A DNA stretch of 64,000 nt from Bacillota bacterium (GTDB taxonomy: Bacteria; Bacillota; Clostridia; Lachnospirales; Lachnospiraceae): assembly GCA_023392615.1 (NCBI GenBank), contig JAEVYT010000014.1, forward strand, positions 16,869 to 80,868. Reading direction: 5' to 3'. Below the pieces are notes generated by a model that was not told the DNA's origin, searched no databases, and saw only the letters and a program-made list of their open reading frames with translations. Numbering within the stretch: position 1 is the stretch's first letter; every line of letters begins with the position of its first letter. A program made the position numbers and the translations under genes. This document shows positions 45,070 to 54,038 of the stretch, piece by piece.

Positions 45070-47130
45070 TCATTCTTCATTATTTTTTAACTGCAGCTCC
45101 ATCAATGCTACATTATTTCGAAACTTTCTGGCCATCTCTCTAGTTATTCTATTCTGTTCAAACATTGACTGAATACAATCTCTCTCGATTTGGAAGCAAA
45201 TACTGATTAAATCAATCATTCCGTAAGTATTTTCATCCCTTAATTCATTACCACTATTTAAAGATTCACTATTATACGAAGTTATTTCTTTTTGCGATAG
45301 GATATGATTTCTCGGTAAAATCATTCGTTCTTTCAGAAGTATTTTCATCTGTTCCTGTTCTGCAATCCTACGATCAATTATTATGGAACCATCTCTACTC
45401 TTCCAATCATATAATTGTTGTAATACATATTCATTGTTCTTTCTTTTCAGTTCCATAAATTGATGTCTTTCTTTCTCAAACATATCTCTTTGCTCTTGAT
45501 TCTGGTTCCTTTGTTTTGCAAAAAGAACTATATGTTTTATTAAGCCTTTATTCACTCTTCTGTTTCTACCTCGATTATTCATCTGTTTTAATCTTGCTAT
45601 ATAACGCTCCGCTGCTTCTTTTGAGATTTCTCTCTGATCTACAAGCTTTCGCGTACTCTCTTCTTCCCATTGAAGCACCAGTTGTTTCAAGCTATTCTCT
45701 TCATCCTCCAAATGTTTTTGATTTATTCCATGATTCCTCAACTGTTCAGCGCGCAACAAATAATTCATCCTTATATTACTTAAATCATACCGGTTCTCAT
45801 CTGTAATGACACTTTCCAATTGCTTTAAAACCAATTCCATGATTTCAAGATATGCTTTATTTTCGTTTTCATCCGTATCCGTTACATCCTCCCTCCTAAT
45901 TAACAAAGGCAATAAAAAATTAGCTGATAGCATGGAGAGAAGAATTACACCGCTTGCCAAAAAAATGATAAGATCTCTTTGTATAAAGGAACTCCCATCC
46001 GCAAGGACGAACGGAAGGGAAAGACAGGTAGCCAAAGTAACACTTCCTCTAACTCCCGCTAAACTAATAATTAAACTCTCCGATAACTTTTGACGACGAT
46101 TTGTTGAAAACACCTTTTTATTTCGATCCAGAATTAAGTACGTCCACAAAAATCTAATAAAAATCATTCCGACTGTAATCACAAAGATATACGCGATAAG
46201 CATGTAGATATTAACTGAGCCCTCAAACCAAATTGTCTTAATGATAAGAGGAAATTGCATACCAAGAATTAAAAACACCAATCCATTAAGAATAAAGGCA
46301 ATGGTAGACCATATGCTTTTTGAAGATATTTTCAATGTAGCTATCTCAGGATCAATCCTTCTGCTCTCAATAGAATGAATTACTCCCGATATAACAACTG
46401 CCAGTATACCACTTACTCCCACTTCTTCTGCAATCATATAAATCAAAAATGGAGTCAGTATTTCTATCAAAAGATGGAACGTTACGCCTTCCATACCAAA
46501 ATCACGTACCCATTTTACAATCAGATATTTTGCGCCAGTTAATATCGCACCTAGCACTATGCCACCTATTGCCATATATAAAAAGTCCATACCTGCTTGA
46601 AAAACCGAAAAACTCCCTGTAAGCATTGCTATAATGGCAAACTGAAAACTTACAATACCCGAAGCATCATTGATCAATGCTTCCCCTCCAAGTAAACCAG
46701 TAATTGTATTTGGAATTTTAATTCGCTTACCGATGGAACCCACCGCCACAGCATCGGTGGGAGCCAACGCCGCAGCGAGCGCAAAGGATGCAGCCAAAGG
46801 GATTGCAGGGATTACGCGATGAATCAAATAGCCCAAAATAACAACTGAAAATACAACAAGGCCAAGACCCAAGAGAATAATCGGCTTTTTTAAATGCCAT
46901 AGCGTCTTCTTATCACATTGCATACTATCATAGAATAGCAATGGGGCCAGGAACAAGATCAAGAAAAGCTGAGGTTCCATGCTAAAATGATACATCCATG
47001 GAATTAGGGAAAGAATAACTCCAAGGAAAATCTGAACAATTGGGACAGAGAATGCGGGCAATACCCGATTAATTATATTAGATAACAGGATTGCTCCCAA
47101 CATAAATAGTACTCCATAAAAAATTGCCAT
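45070..47130 (-). CDS. CPA1-family Na+/H+ antiporter with long cytoplasmic tail
   Basis: About 686 residues. The first 400 form a 12-13 helix CPA1 exchanger with ALAAALAPTDAVAVGSIG and GEALINDASGIVSF (the ND ion-binding pair), then SLAGVRGSVTLATCLSLPF. The last 270 residues are hydrophilic, basic and Glu-rich with coiled-coil character, as in YjcE/NhaP relatives with regulatory tails. It exchanges protons for Na+ or K+. The ATG at 47130 follows GAGGAGAAAAAG; a longer frame to 47163 includes the ribosome site itself. Confidence 0.9.
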   Translation of the reverse strand: MAIFYGVLFMLGAILLSNIINRVLPAFSVPIVQIFLGVILSLIPWMYHFSMEPQLFLILFLAPLLFYDSMQCDKKTLWHLKKPIILLGLGLVVFSVVILGYLIHRVIPAIPLAASFALAAALAPTDAVAVGSIGKRIKIPNTITGLLGGEALINDASGIVSFQFAIIAMLTGSFSVFQAGMDFLYMAIGGIVLGAILTGAKYLIVKWVRDFGMEGVTFHLLIEILTPFLIYMIAEEVGVSGILAVVISGVIHSIESRRIDPEIATLKISSKSIWSTIAFILNGLVFLILGMQFPLIIKTIWFEGSVNIYMLIAYIFVITVGMIFIRFLWTYLILDRNKKVFSTNRRQKLSESLIISLAGVRGSVTLATCLSLPFVLADGSSFIQRDLIIFLASGVILLSMLSANFLLPLLIRREDVTDTDENENKAYLEIMELVLKQLESVITDENRYDLSNIRMNYLLRAEQLRNHGINQKHLEDEENSLKQLVLQWEEESTRKLVDQREISKEAAERYIARLKQMNNRGRNRRVNKGLIKHIVLFAKQRNQNQEQRDMFEKERHQFMELKRKNNEYVLQQLYDWKSRDGSIIIDRRIAEQEQMKILLKERMILPRNHILSQKEITSYNSESLNSGNELRDENTYGMIDLISICFQIERDCIQSMFEQNRITREMARKFRNNVALMELQLKNNEE

Positions 47131-47242
47131 CTTTTTCTCCTCTAGTATATTTATAGAATTCAACTAACTATTAATAGGATTAGCTTACTCCACATTTTTA
47201 AATTTAATTTAAATAATACAGAGTTTTTCGAAAAGTTTTTTA

Positions 47243-47288
47243 ATACAAAAAGACAGCCTGCAGTCCAACGTATTGGGTGCAAGCTGCT
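47243..47288 (-). terminator. Rho-independent terminator
   Basis: CAGC/GCTG and CCAA/TTGG pairs around an interrupted stem (47254-47286), followed on the minus strand by GTCTTTTTG. It ends the DUF4491 gene. Confidence 0.65.
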
Positions 47289-47333
47289 TATATTTTTTCT
47301 AAGTAATACATGTATTAATTACTTCAGTTTCTA

Positions 47334-47627
47334 TTATTCATAATCCTGTCTTTTTGAATTTTTGGGAAACCAGCCTTTTTTTACTCTCTCCTTTTGTTCA
47401 AATAATTCATGAATACTCCACAATAAAGAAAAGCCCAATACAGAAAGAAGTGTGGATATAATAATATGATGAATAAATACTGCAGATGCTACACATCCAA
47501 TACCTAATACAAGGAATATCGGCCAAACCTTTACTCCAAAATAATATTCCGATTTGATCACAACCGGGTGTAGCAATCCAATAATAAGAAATGTACAAAC
47601 ACCAATGATAAGTCCTGTAAAATTCAT
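47334..47627 (-). CDS. DUF4491 membrane protein
   Basis: About 97 residues with three membrane helices. MNFTGLIIGVCTFLIIGLLH and PVVIKSEYYFGVKVWPIFLV are the family signature. The C-terminal part after the third helix (SIHELFEQKERVKKGWFPKN) faces the cytoplasm. DUF4491 proteins are small membrane proteins of gut Clostridia and Bacteroidetes without a known role. GAGGGAGACT precedes the ATG at 47627; the frame runs 16 codons further upstream without a ribosome site. Confidence 0.8.
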   Translation of the reverse strand: MNFTGLIIGVCTFLIIGLLHPVVIKSEYYFGVKVWPIFLVLGIGCVASAVFIHHIIISTLLSVLGFSLLWSIHELFEQKERVKKGWFPKNSKRQDYE

Positions 47628-47808
47628 AGTCTCCCTCACAATCTTATTCCTTCTTGAAAAGGTAATGTACTTCATTTGTTACAATCTTTACATGAACTAT
47701 TGTAACAAAAATTTAGTATAAATAAGTTATTTCTGTATTATACCAAATACTTTATCAGTTTCATAGTTTAATTGATTGCTTATCTTATCATCGCTTTTAA
47801 TAGTACTA

Positions 47809-48453
47809 TTAAATTTGAACCAAACGAACACCCAGTTCAAACGCATTGTGACAATCAATCGGGAACTGCTCTTTCTTATACTTCGCTTTCGCCGACTCGG
47901 AAAACATAGATGATTCGTATTTATCATAATCTGAAAATTGATAAGTATTAAAGCAATAGAATGCCTCCACAGGTTTTCCTAGCATTCTTTCTAGTGCCTT
48001 CTCATGGTATACCATTTTATCCAAATAACCAACACTTACCGCATGTTCCTCTGTTACATTCATTGTATACAGAAACGCACTCGGAATTTTCTTTGGAAAT
48101 ACCGTTGGCGTTTGAGTACTATAGATTGAATTTGAAAACAGAAGGCGTTCTAATAACCCCAATATACCCGAGGTAATATTCGAGTAGTATATTGGAGATC
48201 CAAAGATAATAGCATCAGCATCTCTTAATTTTATTAGTACAGGTGACAAATCATCACGCATAGCACATTTGCCATGCTCACCATCTTTTCTCTTACAGGC
48301 AAAACAACTCGTACAGCCCTTAAAATCTAACTCATATAAGTTTATTACTTCAGTTTCTGCTCCTTGTGAAGCTGCTCCTTCTAACGTGTGCTTCAGTAGG
48401 GTTGCTGTATTCCAACTCTTTCTAGGACTTCCATTGATCGCTATGACTTTCAT
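47809..48453 (-). CDS. NADPH-dependent FMN reductase/iron-sulfur flavoprotein
   Basis: 214 residues. Flavodoxin-like start MKVIAINGSPRKSWNTATLL; CTSCFACKRKDGEHGKC gives a compact Cys cluster as in archaeal and clostridial iron-sulfur flavoproteins; FGSPIYYSNITSGILGLLER holds FMN. It may reduce quinones, oxygen or xenobiotics. It sits 34 bases after the nitroreductase on the same strand, in an operon that diverges from an ArsR regulator. GGAGGTTAATGTT precedes the ATG. Confidence 0.87.
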   Translation of the reverse strand: MKVIAINGSPRKSWNTATLLKHTLEGAASQGAETEVINLYELDFKGCTSCFACKRKDGEHGKCAMRDDLSPVLIKLRDADAIIFGSPIYYSNITSGILGLLERLLFSNSIYSTQTPTVFPKKIPSAFLYTMNVTEEHAVSVGYLDKMVYHEKALERMLGKPVEAFYCFNTYQFSDYDKYESSMFSESAKAKYKKEQFPIDCHNAFELGVRLVQI

Positions 48454-48487
48454 AACATTAACCTCCGATAAAATATCAATTTATAAT

Positions 48488-49039
48488 TTATCTGATAAAG
48501 TTTACAACATCTAACTTTCTCTTCGGAGCAGGTGCGTGTTCCTTCTCTTTATAGCCGAATGCCACGCCATAAAAAGGTTCATAACCTTCCGGAATTCCTA
48601 ATTTCTTAACCTCTTCCTCATCATTTAAGAAAAATCTTACTAGTCCAAGCCATACCGATCCTATATTCATGTCCTCAGCAACAAGAAGCATATTTTGAAT
48701 TGCCGCTGCACAATCTACTGACCAAGCAAGTGCATCCTTTCTACCTGATACGATAATTAAAGTTGGGGCATGATAGGTTAAATGAAAATTCGGATTCGCA
48801 CTCATCTTTTGCATCCACTCCACCCCTGAGTTTGCCATCCCTTTCTTCGAGATTAGATTAATTTTTTCTAATAACTCTTGATTTTGAACCACTGTGAAAT
48901 GCCAAGGTTGGTCATTATGTGCAGTCGGAGCATAGATTCCTGCTTCAATAATTATATCTATACTTTCCTGATTAATCTGTTCCTGCTTAAAGTTTCTAAC
49001 GCTTCTTCTGTTTTTGATTACATTTAATACGTCGCTCAT
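48488..49039 (-). CDS. nitroreductase family protein
   Basis: 183 residues. VIKNRRSVRNFKQEQI at the start binds the FMN phosphate, YAPTAHNDQPWHFTVVQNQE follows, and GSVWLGLVRF and GVAFGYKEKE complete the fold. These FMN enzymes reduce nitro compounds, enones or quinones with NAD(P)H, usually as dimers. The gene leads the operon with the Fe-S flavoprotein. Its promoter (TTGTAT-17-TATATT) overlaps an ArsR-type dyad, so it is probably repressed until an inducer appears. Confidence 0.9.
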   Translation of the reverse strand: MSDVLNVIKNRRSVRNFKQEQINQESIDIIIEAGIYAPTAHNDQPWHFTVVQNQELLEKINLISKKGMANSGVEWMQKMSANPNFHLTYHAPTLIIVSGRKDALAWSVDCAAAIQNMLLVAEDMNIGSVWLGLVRFFLNDEEEVKKLGIPEGYEPFYGVAFGYKEKEHAPAPKRKLDVVNFIR

Positions 49040-49062
49040 GTTAAATCTCCTTACATCTGTTC

Positions 49063-49119
49063 AATAGTTCAAATATATTTTAACTATTTCAATATAGCAT
49101 AAGCTGTGTTATAATACAA
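49063..49119. promoter_or_regulatory. divergent promoters and ArsR-type operator
   Basis: A 26-base near-perfect dyad centred on ATAGTTCAAATA / TATTTTAACTAT (49064-49087, one mismatch). Minus-strand promoter: ATACAA (49114-49119) read as TTGTAT, 17-base spacer, TATATT. Plus-strand promoter: TTTCAA (49087-49092)-17-TATAAT (49110-49115). Confidence 0.72.
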
Positions 49120-49241
49120 GGTAGTATTTATCATTTTTATCCAATTACTTACTAAATCAGTCTTAGTTATGCGATTATTCTCAGACTGATTATTTCCTGC
49201 AACAAAGAATCTGCAAATTACAGAAAGACAAGGTAACTACT

Positions 49242-49541
49242 ATGAGGGAATTATTTCATCCATCAAAAGATCAATTGAATTTATCATCTGTTTTAAACGC
49301 ACTCGGAGATCCCATCCGTTTAAATATTATAAAGGCTCTTGCGCAGCAACAGGAAACCACATGTGCTTCTTGTCAGATAGATATGACAAAGTCAGCACTT
49401 TCCCATCATTTTAAAGTATTACGTGAGGCTGGATTAATTAATGTTCGAATAGATGGAAAACAACGTTTCTTGTCGATCCGGTACGCTGACCTAGAGGAAC
49501 GCTTTCCTGGATTATTGAGTAATGTCATCAAACATCTCTAG
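49242..49541 (+). CDS. ArsR-family transcriptional regulator
   Basis: 99 residues, a single winged helix. LNALGDPIRLNIIKAL opens the fold and KSALSHHFKVLREAGLINVR is the recognition helix and wing. A CASC pair (Cys41, Cys44) replaces the usual ELCVCDL metal site, so it may sense thiol-reactive compounds or a different metal. It diverges from the nitroreductase-flavoprotein operon and the 26-base dyad between them is its likely site. AAGGTAACTACT precedes the ATG weakly. Confidence 0.9.
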   Translation: MRELFHPSKDQLNLSSVLNALGDPIRLNIIKALAQQQETTCASCQIDMTKSALSHHFKVLREAGLINVRIDGKQRFLSIRYADLEERFPGLLSNVIKHL

Positions 49542-49591
49542 ATTTTATACCTCTCAATTTTTTATAATATCACAATAAATACATTAACTGA

Positions 49592-49700
49592 TGAAAGGGA
49601 TGTTGCAAAAATAATTCGATGAAATAATTGTTATTATCCTCACACTCAGCTTGGATATCAATATAACAATTCCTGATGAATTATATTCCAACATCTCTTC
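49592..49700. repeat. long imperfect hairpin after arsR
   Basis: Nested arms: GATGTTG/CAACATC (49599-49605 with 49689-49695), ATAATTC/GAATTAT (49611-49617 with 49678-49684), AATTGTTAT/ATAACAATT (innermost). No U-tract follows. It is the main structure in the gap 49542-49870. It could be a mobile palindromic element, an RNA or a weak terminator. Confidence 0.5.
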
Positions 49701-49871
49701 TGATATATCTTATTTCATCAATCATATACCATAACCGATTACTAATAATTTTTCCTTCTTCCTCTTATCTTTTCTTATCAGTTCTTATTTACCTCTGATT
49801 TGTAATTTCTGTTCTTGTAAATCCATGCTCTTTTACTACTATTTTTATATCTTCCTTTATACCTTCTTAAC

Positions 49872-49918
49872 TTGACATAATAAAATTATGGAGTTATATT
49901 TATTACGATTTCGTAATA
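49872..49918 (+). promoter_or_regulatory. marR promoter with palindromic operator
   Basis: TTGACA-17-TATATT followed at once by TATTACGA-TT-TCGTAATA (49901-49918), a perfect 8-base-arm dyad at the transcription start. It is a natural site for autorepression by the MarR protein. Confidence 0.82.
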
Positions 49919-49951
49919 TTCATATTCGGAATAAATAAAGGAGGATTTCTA

Positions 49952-50383
49952 TTGTTTGAATTATTAGAATTATTGACCAAGGTAAATGCTCAAATATTAA
50001 GAGCTATGTCACCTCTGGTAAAGGAATATAAAGTTTCGGTCAGTGAGTTAATTATACTATGGAAAATCAATAAGAAAGGCCCCTGTAAAATAACAGACTT
50101 TGCTTCGGAAACAGGCTTACCGGCTAGTACTCTTACCAGTCTTTTTGACCGTCTCGAAACAAAAGAATTAACTACAAGACTTCACGATCCACAAGACCGA
50201 AGATGTATCCTGATACAAGGTACAGAGAATTTAAAAAAATTAATCGATACTATTATTAAAAAAGCTGATCAAAGATTAACGCCTATGTTGGATACTCTTT
50301 CTCCTGAATTCGTTGACCAATTACAACAGAATTTAATCATTTTACAGGATCAGCTTAAACAATACGCAATCGATTCTAAATAA
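49952..50383 (+). CDS. MarR-family transcriptional regulator
   Basis: 143 residues. Winged helix with KGPCKITDFASETGLPASTL as recognition region and DRLETKELTTRLHDPQDRRC as wing, the DxRxx pattern of MarR proteins. Dimer helices flank it. TTG start, 8 bases after AAGGAGG. The gene for a drug exporter follows 44 bases later on the same strand. The dyad upstream suggests repression of both genes, released by a small aromatic or drug ligand. Confidence 0.92.
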   Translation: MFELLELLTKVNAQILRAMSPLVKEYKVSVSELIILWKINKKGPCKITDFASETGLPASTLTSLFDRLETKELTTRLHDPQDRRCILIQGTENLKKLIDTIIKKADQRLTPMLDTLSPEFVDQLQQNLIILQDQLKQYAIDSK

Positions 50384-50427
50384 AATTGTATTTTTATCAC
50401 AATACGCTAACTGAAAGGAAAATTATT

Positions 50428-51912
50428 ATGACTGATACAAAAACTAACTCCAAATGGGTTCTACCCATATTTATTGCACTAATCGGTGGCTTTATGTCTA
50501 TACTCGATTCTAGTATAGTGAACGTAGCCGTACCAAAAATGATGCAGGTTTATAATTCCTCCGCTAATCAAATCGAATGGGTCATCACTGTTTACATGCT
50601 TGCTCTTGGCGTTGTAATCCCCTTCAGCGGATGGGCAGGTGACAAATTCGGATACAAAAACCTTTATATTTTTGCACTTATTATGTTTACTATTGGTTCT
50701 CTTCTTTGTACTCTAAGTTGGAGTGTAAATACCCTGATCGTATCCCGTGTTATTCAAGCATTAGGCGGTGGACTGCTCATGCCAACTATGATGACTATGG
50801 TGAAAAAAATAGTTCCAAAAGGAAGCTTTGGAACTGCCATGGGTGTGGTCGGTGTCGCTCTTTTAATCGCACCTGCACTTGGGCCTACTGTCGGAGGTTA
50901 TCTGGTTGAGTATGCTGATTGGAAATGGATTTTTACAATAAATGTACCAATTGGTATCATCGGTGTCCTTCTTTCCATCTTGTTTTTACCAAAATTTGAA
51001 AAATCCAAAGTGGATCGGTTAGATGTAGGCGGCGCTATCTCCTCCGTTATCATGCTTTTTAGTTTACTGCTAGCACTAAGCAAAGCAAGTGATTGGGGTT
51101 GGACTTCTGAGAAAACACTTCTTCTGTTAGCCATCAGTTTGATAACCTTTGTGGTATTTTTAATACTTGAATTAAAACTTCACAATCCTTTGCTTAATTT
51201 GAGAGTTTTCCGCTATCGTAATTTTACCGCAGCCAATATAACAACCTTTATAACCACGGTAGGTTTATTCTCCGGTGTATTCTTTGTTCCATTATTTTTA
51301 CAAAACATTAAAGGCATGGGTGCCTTAGATACTGGTTTAATCATGCTTCCCGGAGCACTCATCTCCGGTCTTCTTATGCCAATCATTGGTAAATTATATG
51401 ATAAAGTTGGTCCGAAGCCGCTTGCAATCTTTGGTATTATCACTCTGGCATATACCACTTTTCTATTTCATAATATGGGTCTTAAGACCAGTAATTCAAC
51501 CATTGCTTTCTGGTTGGTTTTAAGAGGAATCAGTATGAGTTTTGCCGCTGTATCTGCACAGGCAGCATCCTTGGATTCCGTATCAAATGAGGAGGTAGGT
51601 GGTGCTACCGCGATATCTAATATCGTATCCAGAGTATCCGGTTCCTTAGGAATCGCTGCACTTACCAGTATACTAACCGACAGAGTATCCCATCATGCCA
51701 CTGATATTGCCACAAAGATGGCTTTGGCTGGAACCAATGCTGCAGCACATACTGCTCAAATCAAGGCTATGTCATTTGTCAACGGTCTGGATGACATCTT
51801 CTTGATTGCATCTTGCTTAACTCTAGCCGGCTTAATTCCAGCACTCTTTCTTAAGAAATCCGGCCAGGCACCATCAAGTGAACTGAGTACAAACGCGGAA
51901 GGAATTGCATAA
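50428..51912 (+). CDS. DHA2-family MFS multidrug exporter (EmrB/QacA type)
   Basis: About 494 residues, 14 membrane segments. Motifs of DHA2 drug:H+ antiporters: FMSILDSSIVNVAVPKMM (motif D1), GWAGDKFGYKNLY (motif A) and ALGPTVGGYLVEYADWKWIF (motif C region). The ATG at 50428 follows GAAAGGAAAATTATT; a longer frame to 50386 is not supported. It is in one operon with the MarR regulator and ends at a long bidirectional hairpin. Confidence 0.92.
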   Translation: MTDTKTNSKWVLPIFIALIGGFMSILDSSIVNVAVPKMMQVYNSSANQIEWVITVYMLALGVVIPFSGWAGDKFGYKNLYIFALIMFTIGSLLCTLSWSVNTLIVSRVIQALGGGLLMPTMMTMVKKIVPKGSFGTAMGVVGVALLIAPALGPTVGGYLVEYADWKWIFTINVPIGIIGVLLSILFLPKFEKSKVDRLDVGGAISSVIMLFSLLLALSKASDWGWTSEKTLLLLAISLITFVVFLILELKLHNPLLNLRVFRYRNFTAANITTFITTVGLFSGVFFVPLFLQNIKGMGALDTGLIMLPGALISGLLMPIIGKLYDKVGPKPLAIFGIITLAYTTFLFHNMGLKTSNSTIAFWLVLRGISMSFAAVSAQAASLDSVSNEEVGGATAISNIVSRVSGSLGIAALTSILTDRVSHHATDIATKMALAGTNAAAHTAQIKAMSFVNGLDDIFLIASCLTLAGLIPALFLKKSGQAPSSELSTNAEGIA

Positions 51913-51944
51913 ATTATTATTGATATCATGAATTAAAAAGTTAT

Positions 51945-52036
51945 AATGAAAAACATATATTCAAAGCAACGCTTTTACATGCAGAAAGTACGCAGAAGTA
52001 ATCTTTATTCGTTGCTAAGAATATATGTTTTTCATT
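51945..52036. terminator. long bidirectional terminator hairpin
   Basis: Perfect 18-bp outer arms AATGAAAAACATATATTC (51945-51962) and GAATATATGTTTTTCATT (52019-52036), plus inner AGCAACG/CGTTGCT. It lies between the converging MFS and NUDIX genes and is much longer than the other terminators here. Confidence 0.8.
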
Positions 52037-52043
52037 TTTAACA

Positions 52044-52655
52044 TTATGCTAAGCCATATTCGTCTATTAGATTAATCGCAGAGGCAAGTATATGTGCGGT
52101 CATACCCCAGATAATACATTGTTCATATCGATAAAAAAATATATCATAAGCACCGCTTGCCCAGGGATAATCTTTCCCACCCGGAACCAGTTCATAAGGA
52201 AAATCCTCCGGAAGCTGATGCATTAACTTACTCTGATATCGCTCCGGCCTACGATTACGAAAGAAGCTTAATGGTATTTTAATCGTCTCTTCTACTTCCT
52301 CAGGGCTAAATGTATCCATATATTCATTCAATTTACCGATAAAAGGATAAATCATAATATTAAATGGGGATATATAAACATCTCCAGGCCCTAATACCTC
52401 AATTTGATTCGGAAGTACTCCGAGCTCTTCTATCGTCTCTCGCACGGCACATTCCATCACTGTTTCTCCTAGTTCAAGTTTTCCCCCAGGAAAACAGATC
52501 TCTCCAGGCTGACGTTTTAGGTGGTTTGCTCTCTTCTCAAATAATAAATACGCTTCTCCATCTATATGAATTATTGGAATCAAAACAGCATAGTGTCTCG
52601 CATCTTCTTCCCCAATCACACCGACTTTCCGGTTCATAAATTCTTGTTTTTTCAG
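52044..52655 (-). CDS. NUDIX hydrolase, CoA pyrophosphatase-like, possible CUG start
   Basis: About 203 residues. Nudix box: GGKLELGETVMEC followed by AVRETIEELGV (GX5EX7REUXEEXGU complete). UPF0035-type features of NudL/Nudt7: EKRANHLKRQPGEICFPGG before the box. It likely hydrolyses CoA or related dinucleotides. The first ATG (52637) has no ribosome site, while AAAGGAGG lies 8 bases before an in-frame CTG at 52655; initiation there gives the usual longer N-terminus. If the ATG is used, the protein has 197 residues. Confidence 0.85.
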   Translation of the reverse strand: MKKQEFMNRKVGVIGEEDARHYAVLIPIIHIDGEAYLLFEKRANHLKRQPGEICFPGGKLELGETVMECAVRETIEELGVLPNQIEVLGPGDVYISPFNIMIYPFIGKLNEYMDTFSPEEVEETIKIPLSFFRNRRPERYQSKLMHQLPEDFPYELVPGGKDYPWASGAYDIFFYRYEQCIIWGMTAHILASAINLIDEYGLA

Positions 52656-52731
52656 ATTAGCAGCCTCCTTTATCCTATGTATACTTTATTAAATCATACT
52701 GTATCCTAAAAATAAAGGTGTTGTTCTTAAT

Positions 52732-53937
52732 TCATCTTATATTTTCTATCCTTTTTCCCTGATGTTTAATAACAAATGTAATAAATACCAAACAAAAACC
52801 ATTAATAGCCATCATAATCATTACAGAACTATAATTTAGCAAAACTCCAAATATACCATATGCGACCGGTAATGTTGTATTTCCAATTAAAGCTGACAAA
52901 CCAAATATCCTCCCCATCATTTCCTTGGGTGTATAGTATTGAAGAAGAGATTGCCAGAATACCGATGCACCAGCGATACTTACTCCAATGATAGCTAAAA
53001 CCGGCATATAGATAAGAACAGATCTGAAGTTCAATAAAATCATCATACTCACAATAATTAAGCAACTTCCAACTAATGTAATAAATTCTAGCAAAAACTT
53101 CACAGTAATTAATGGTTTCTTTCGCAATGAAATGATTATTGCTCCTGCAAACAAACCAATTCCTAACATCATCTCTAAGTAACCAAGATTATTTACACCG
53201 CTACCATTTAAATATCTTGCCAAGAATGGAATTGCAACCGTTAATCCACCTATAAAAAAATGTACAACAGCGATAACCATAAGAACTAACTTTATCTGTT
53301 TTCGATTTTTGATAAAGGATACTCCTTCTTTCATGTCTGTCCAAATCTTTTGATTTTCTGACGAATGTTTTCTAGTTCTTTCAATATGAACAAACGCTGT
53401 TAATAGGGCTGAAAGAAAGTATGATACACCATTTACAAAAAACACACTGGTTACACCTAGAATACTAACTGAGATAGCACCCATTAATGGGCCGATGAAA
53501 GTACACGCTCCACCTACCATCTGATTTAATCCATTTGCTTTCGGAAGCTTCTCATGTTCAACGATATCAGGAGTGAACGCCTGTATTGCAGGATCAAAAA
53601 AGGCTGTTACGACGGACATCAAAAAACCAATGACGAAAACCTGCCATATGATCAGAAAGCCACCCCAGGATAAATATGTTAGGATAAGAATCAGTACTCC
53701 ACGTAATATATCAGTTATAATTAAGATGTTTTTACGTCTTAATCGATCAGTCAGTACTCCGGCATAAAATCCCAATATTATGCCAGGAAGCACTGACGTC
53801 AGTAAAAAGAAGCCCATGATTGATGGTGAATTTGATTTTTGCAAGATCCACCAAGCTAATGCAATTGCGTAAAATTTATCACCAATTTGCGATATAATTC
53901 TTCCAATCCAAAGAAGCATAAAATTTCTATTAATCAT
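52732..53937 (-). CDS. MFS exporter (MFS_3/macrolide-efflux type)
   Basis: 401 residues, 12 membrane segments. FMLLWIGRIISQIGDKFYAI is the N-terminal signature of EntS/MefA-like carriers, and GVLTDRLRRKNILIITDILR is MFS motif A. IFWQSLLQYYTPKEMMGRIF-like sequence in the second half also fits (near 320; SVFWQSLLQYYTPKEMMGR). It probably expels a drug or siderophore. Its promoter has the 19-base spacer typical of MerR control, and a MerR gene lies just upstream on the same strand. GGAAGGAT precedes the ATG. Confidence 0.88.
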   Translation of the reverse strand: MINRNFMLLWIGRIISQIGDKFYAIALAWWILQKSNSPSIMGFFLLTSVLPGIILGFYAGVLTDRLRRKNILIITDILRGVLILILTYLSWGGFLIIWQVFVIGFLMSVVTAFFDPAIQAFTPDIVEHEKLPKANGLNQMVGGACTFIGPLMGAISVSILGVTSVFFVNGVSYFLSALLTAFVHIERTRKHSSENQKIWTDMKEGVSFIKNRKQIKLVLMVIAVVHFFIGGLTVAIPFLARYLNGSGVNNLGYLEMMLGIGLFAGAIIISLRKKPLITVKFLLEFITLVGSCLIIVSMMILLNFRSVLIYMPVLAIIGVSIAGASVFWQSLLQYYTPKEMMGRIFGLSALIGNTTLPVAYGIFGVLLNYSSVMIMMAINGFCLVFITFVIKHQGKRIENIR

Positions 53938-53969
53938 ATCCTTCCGCCCTCTCTATTCCTTTATAGAAA

Positions 53970-54000
53970 AGTGTAAACTATAAACTTATAGTCAGGTCAA
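53970..54000 (-). promoter_or_regulatory. MerR-type promoter of the MFS exporter
   Basis: On the minus strand TTGACC, a 19-base spacer and TACACT. Inside the spacer lies the dyad ACTATAA-GT-TTATAGT (53977-53992). A spacer of 19 instead of 17 bases with a dyad inside is the hallmark of MerR-activated promoters. Confidence 0.82.
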
Positions 54001-54038
54001 TAGGAAATACGAAAATATTAATCAATTATAATGGTTTA

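Noticed and set aside
45516..46093. Two plus-strand frames inside the antiporter gene
   Set aside because: They are antisense shadows of a clear CPA1 antiporter and have no start signals.
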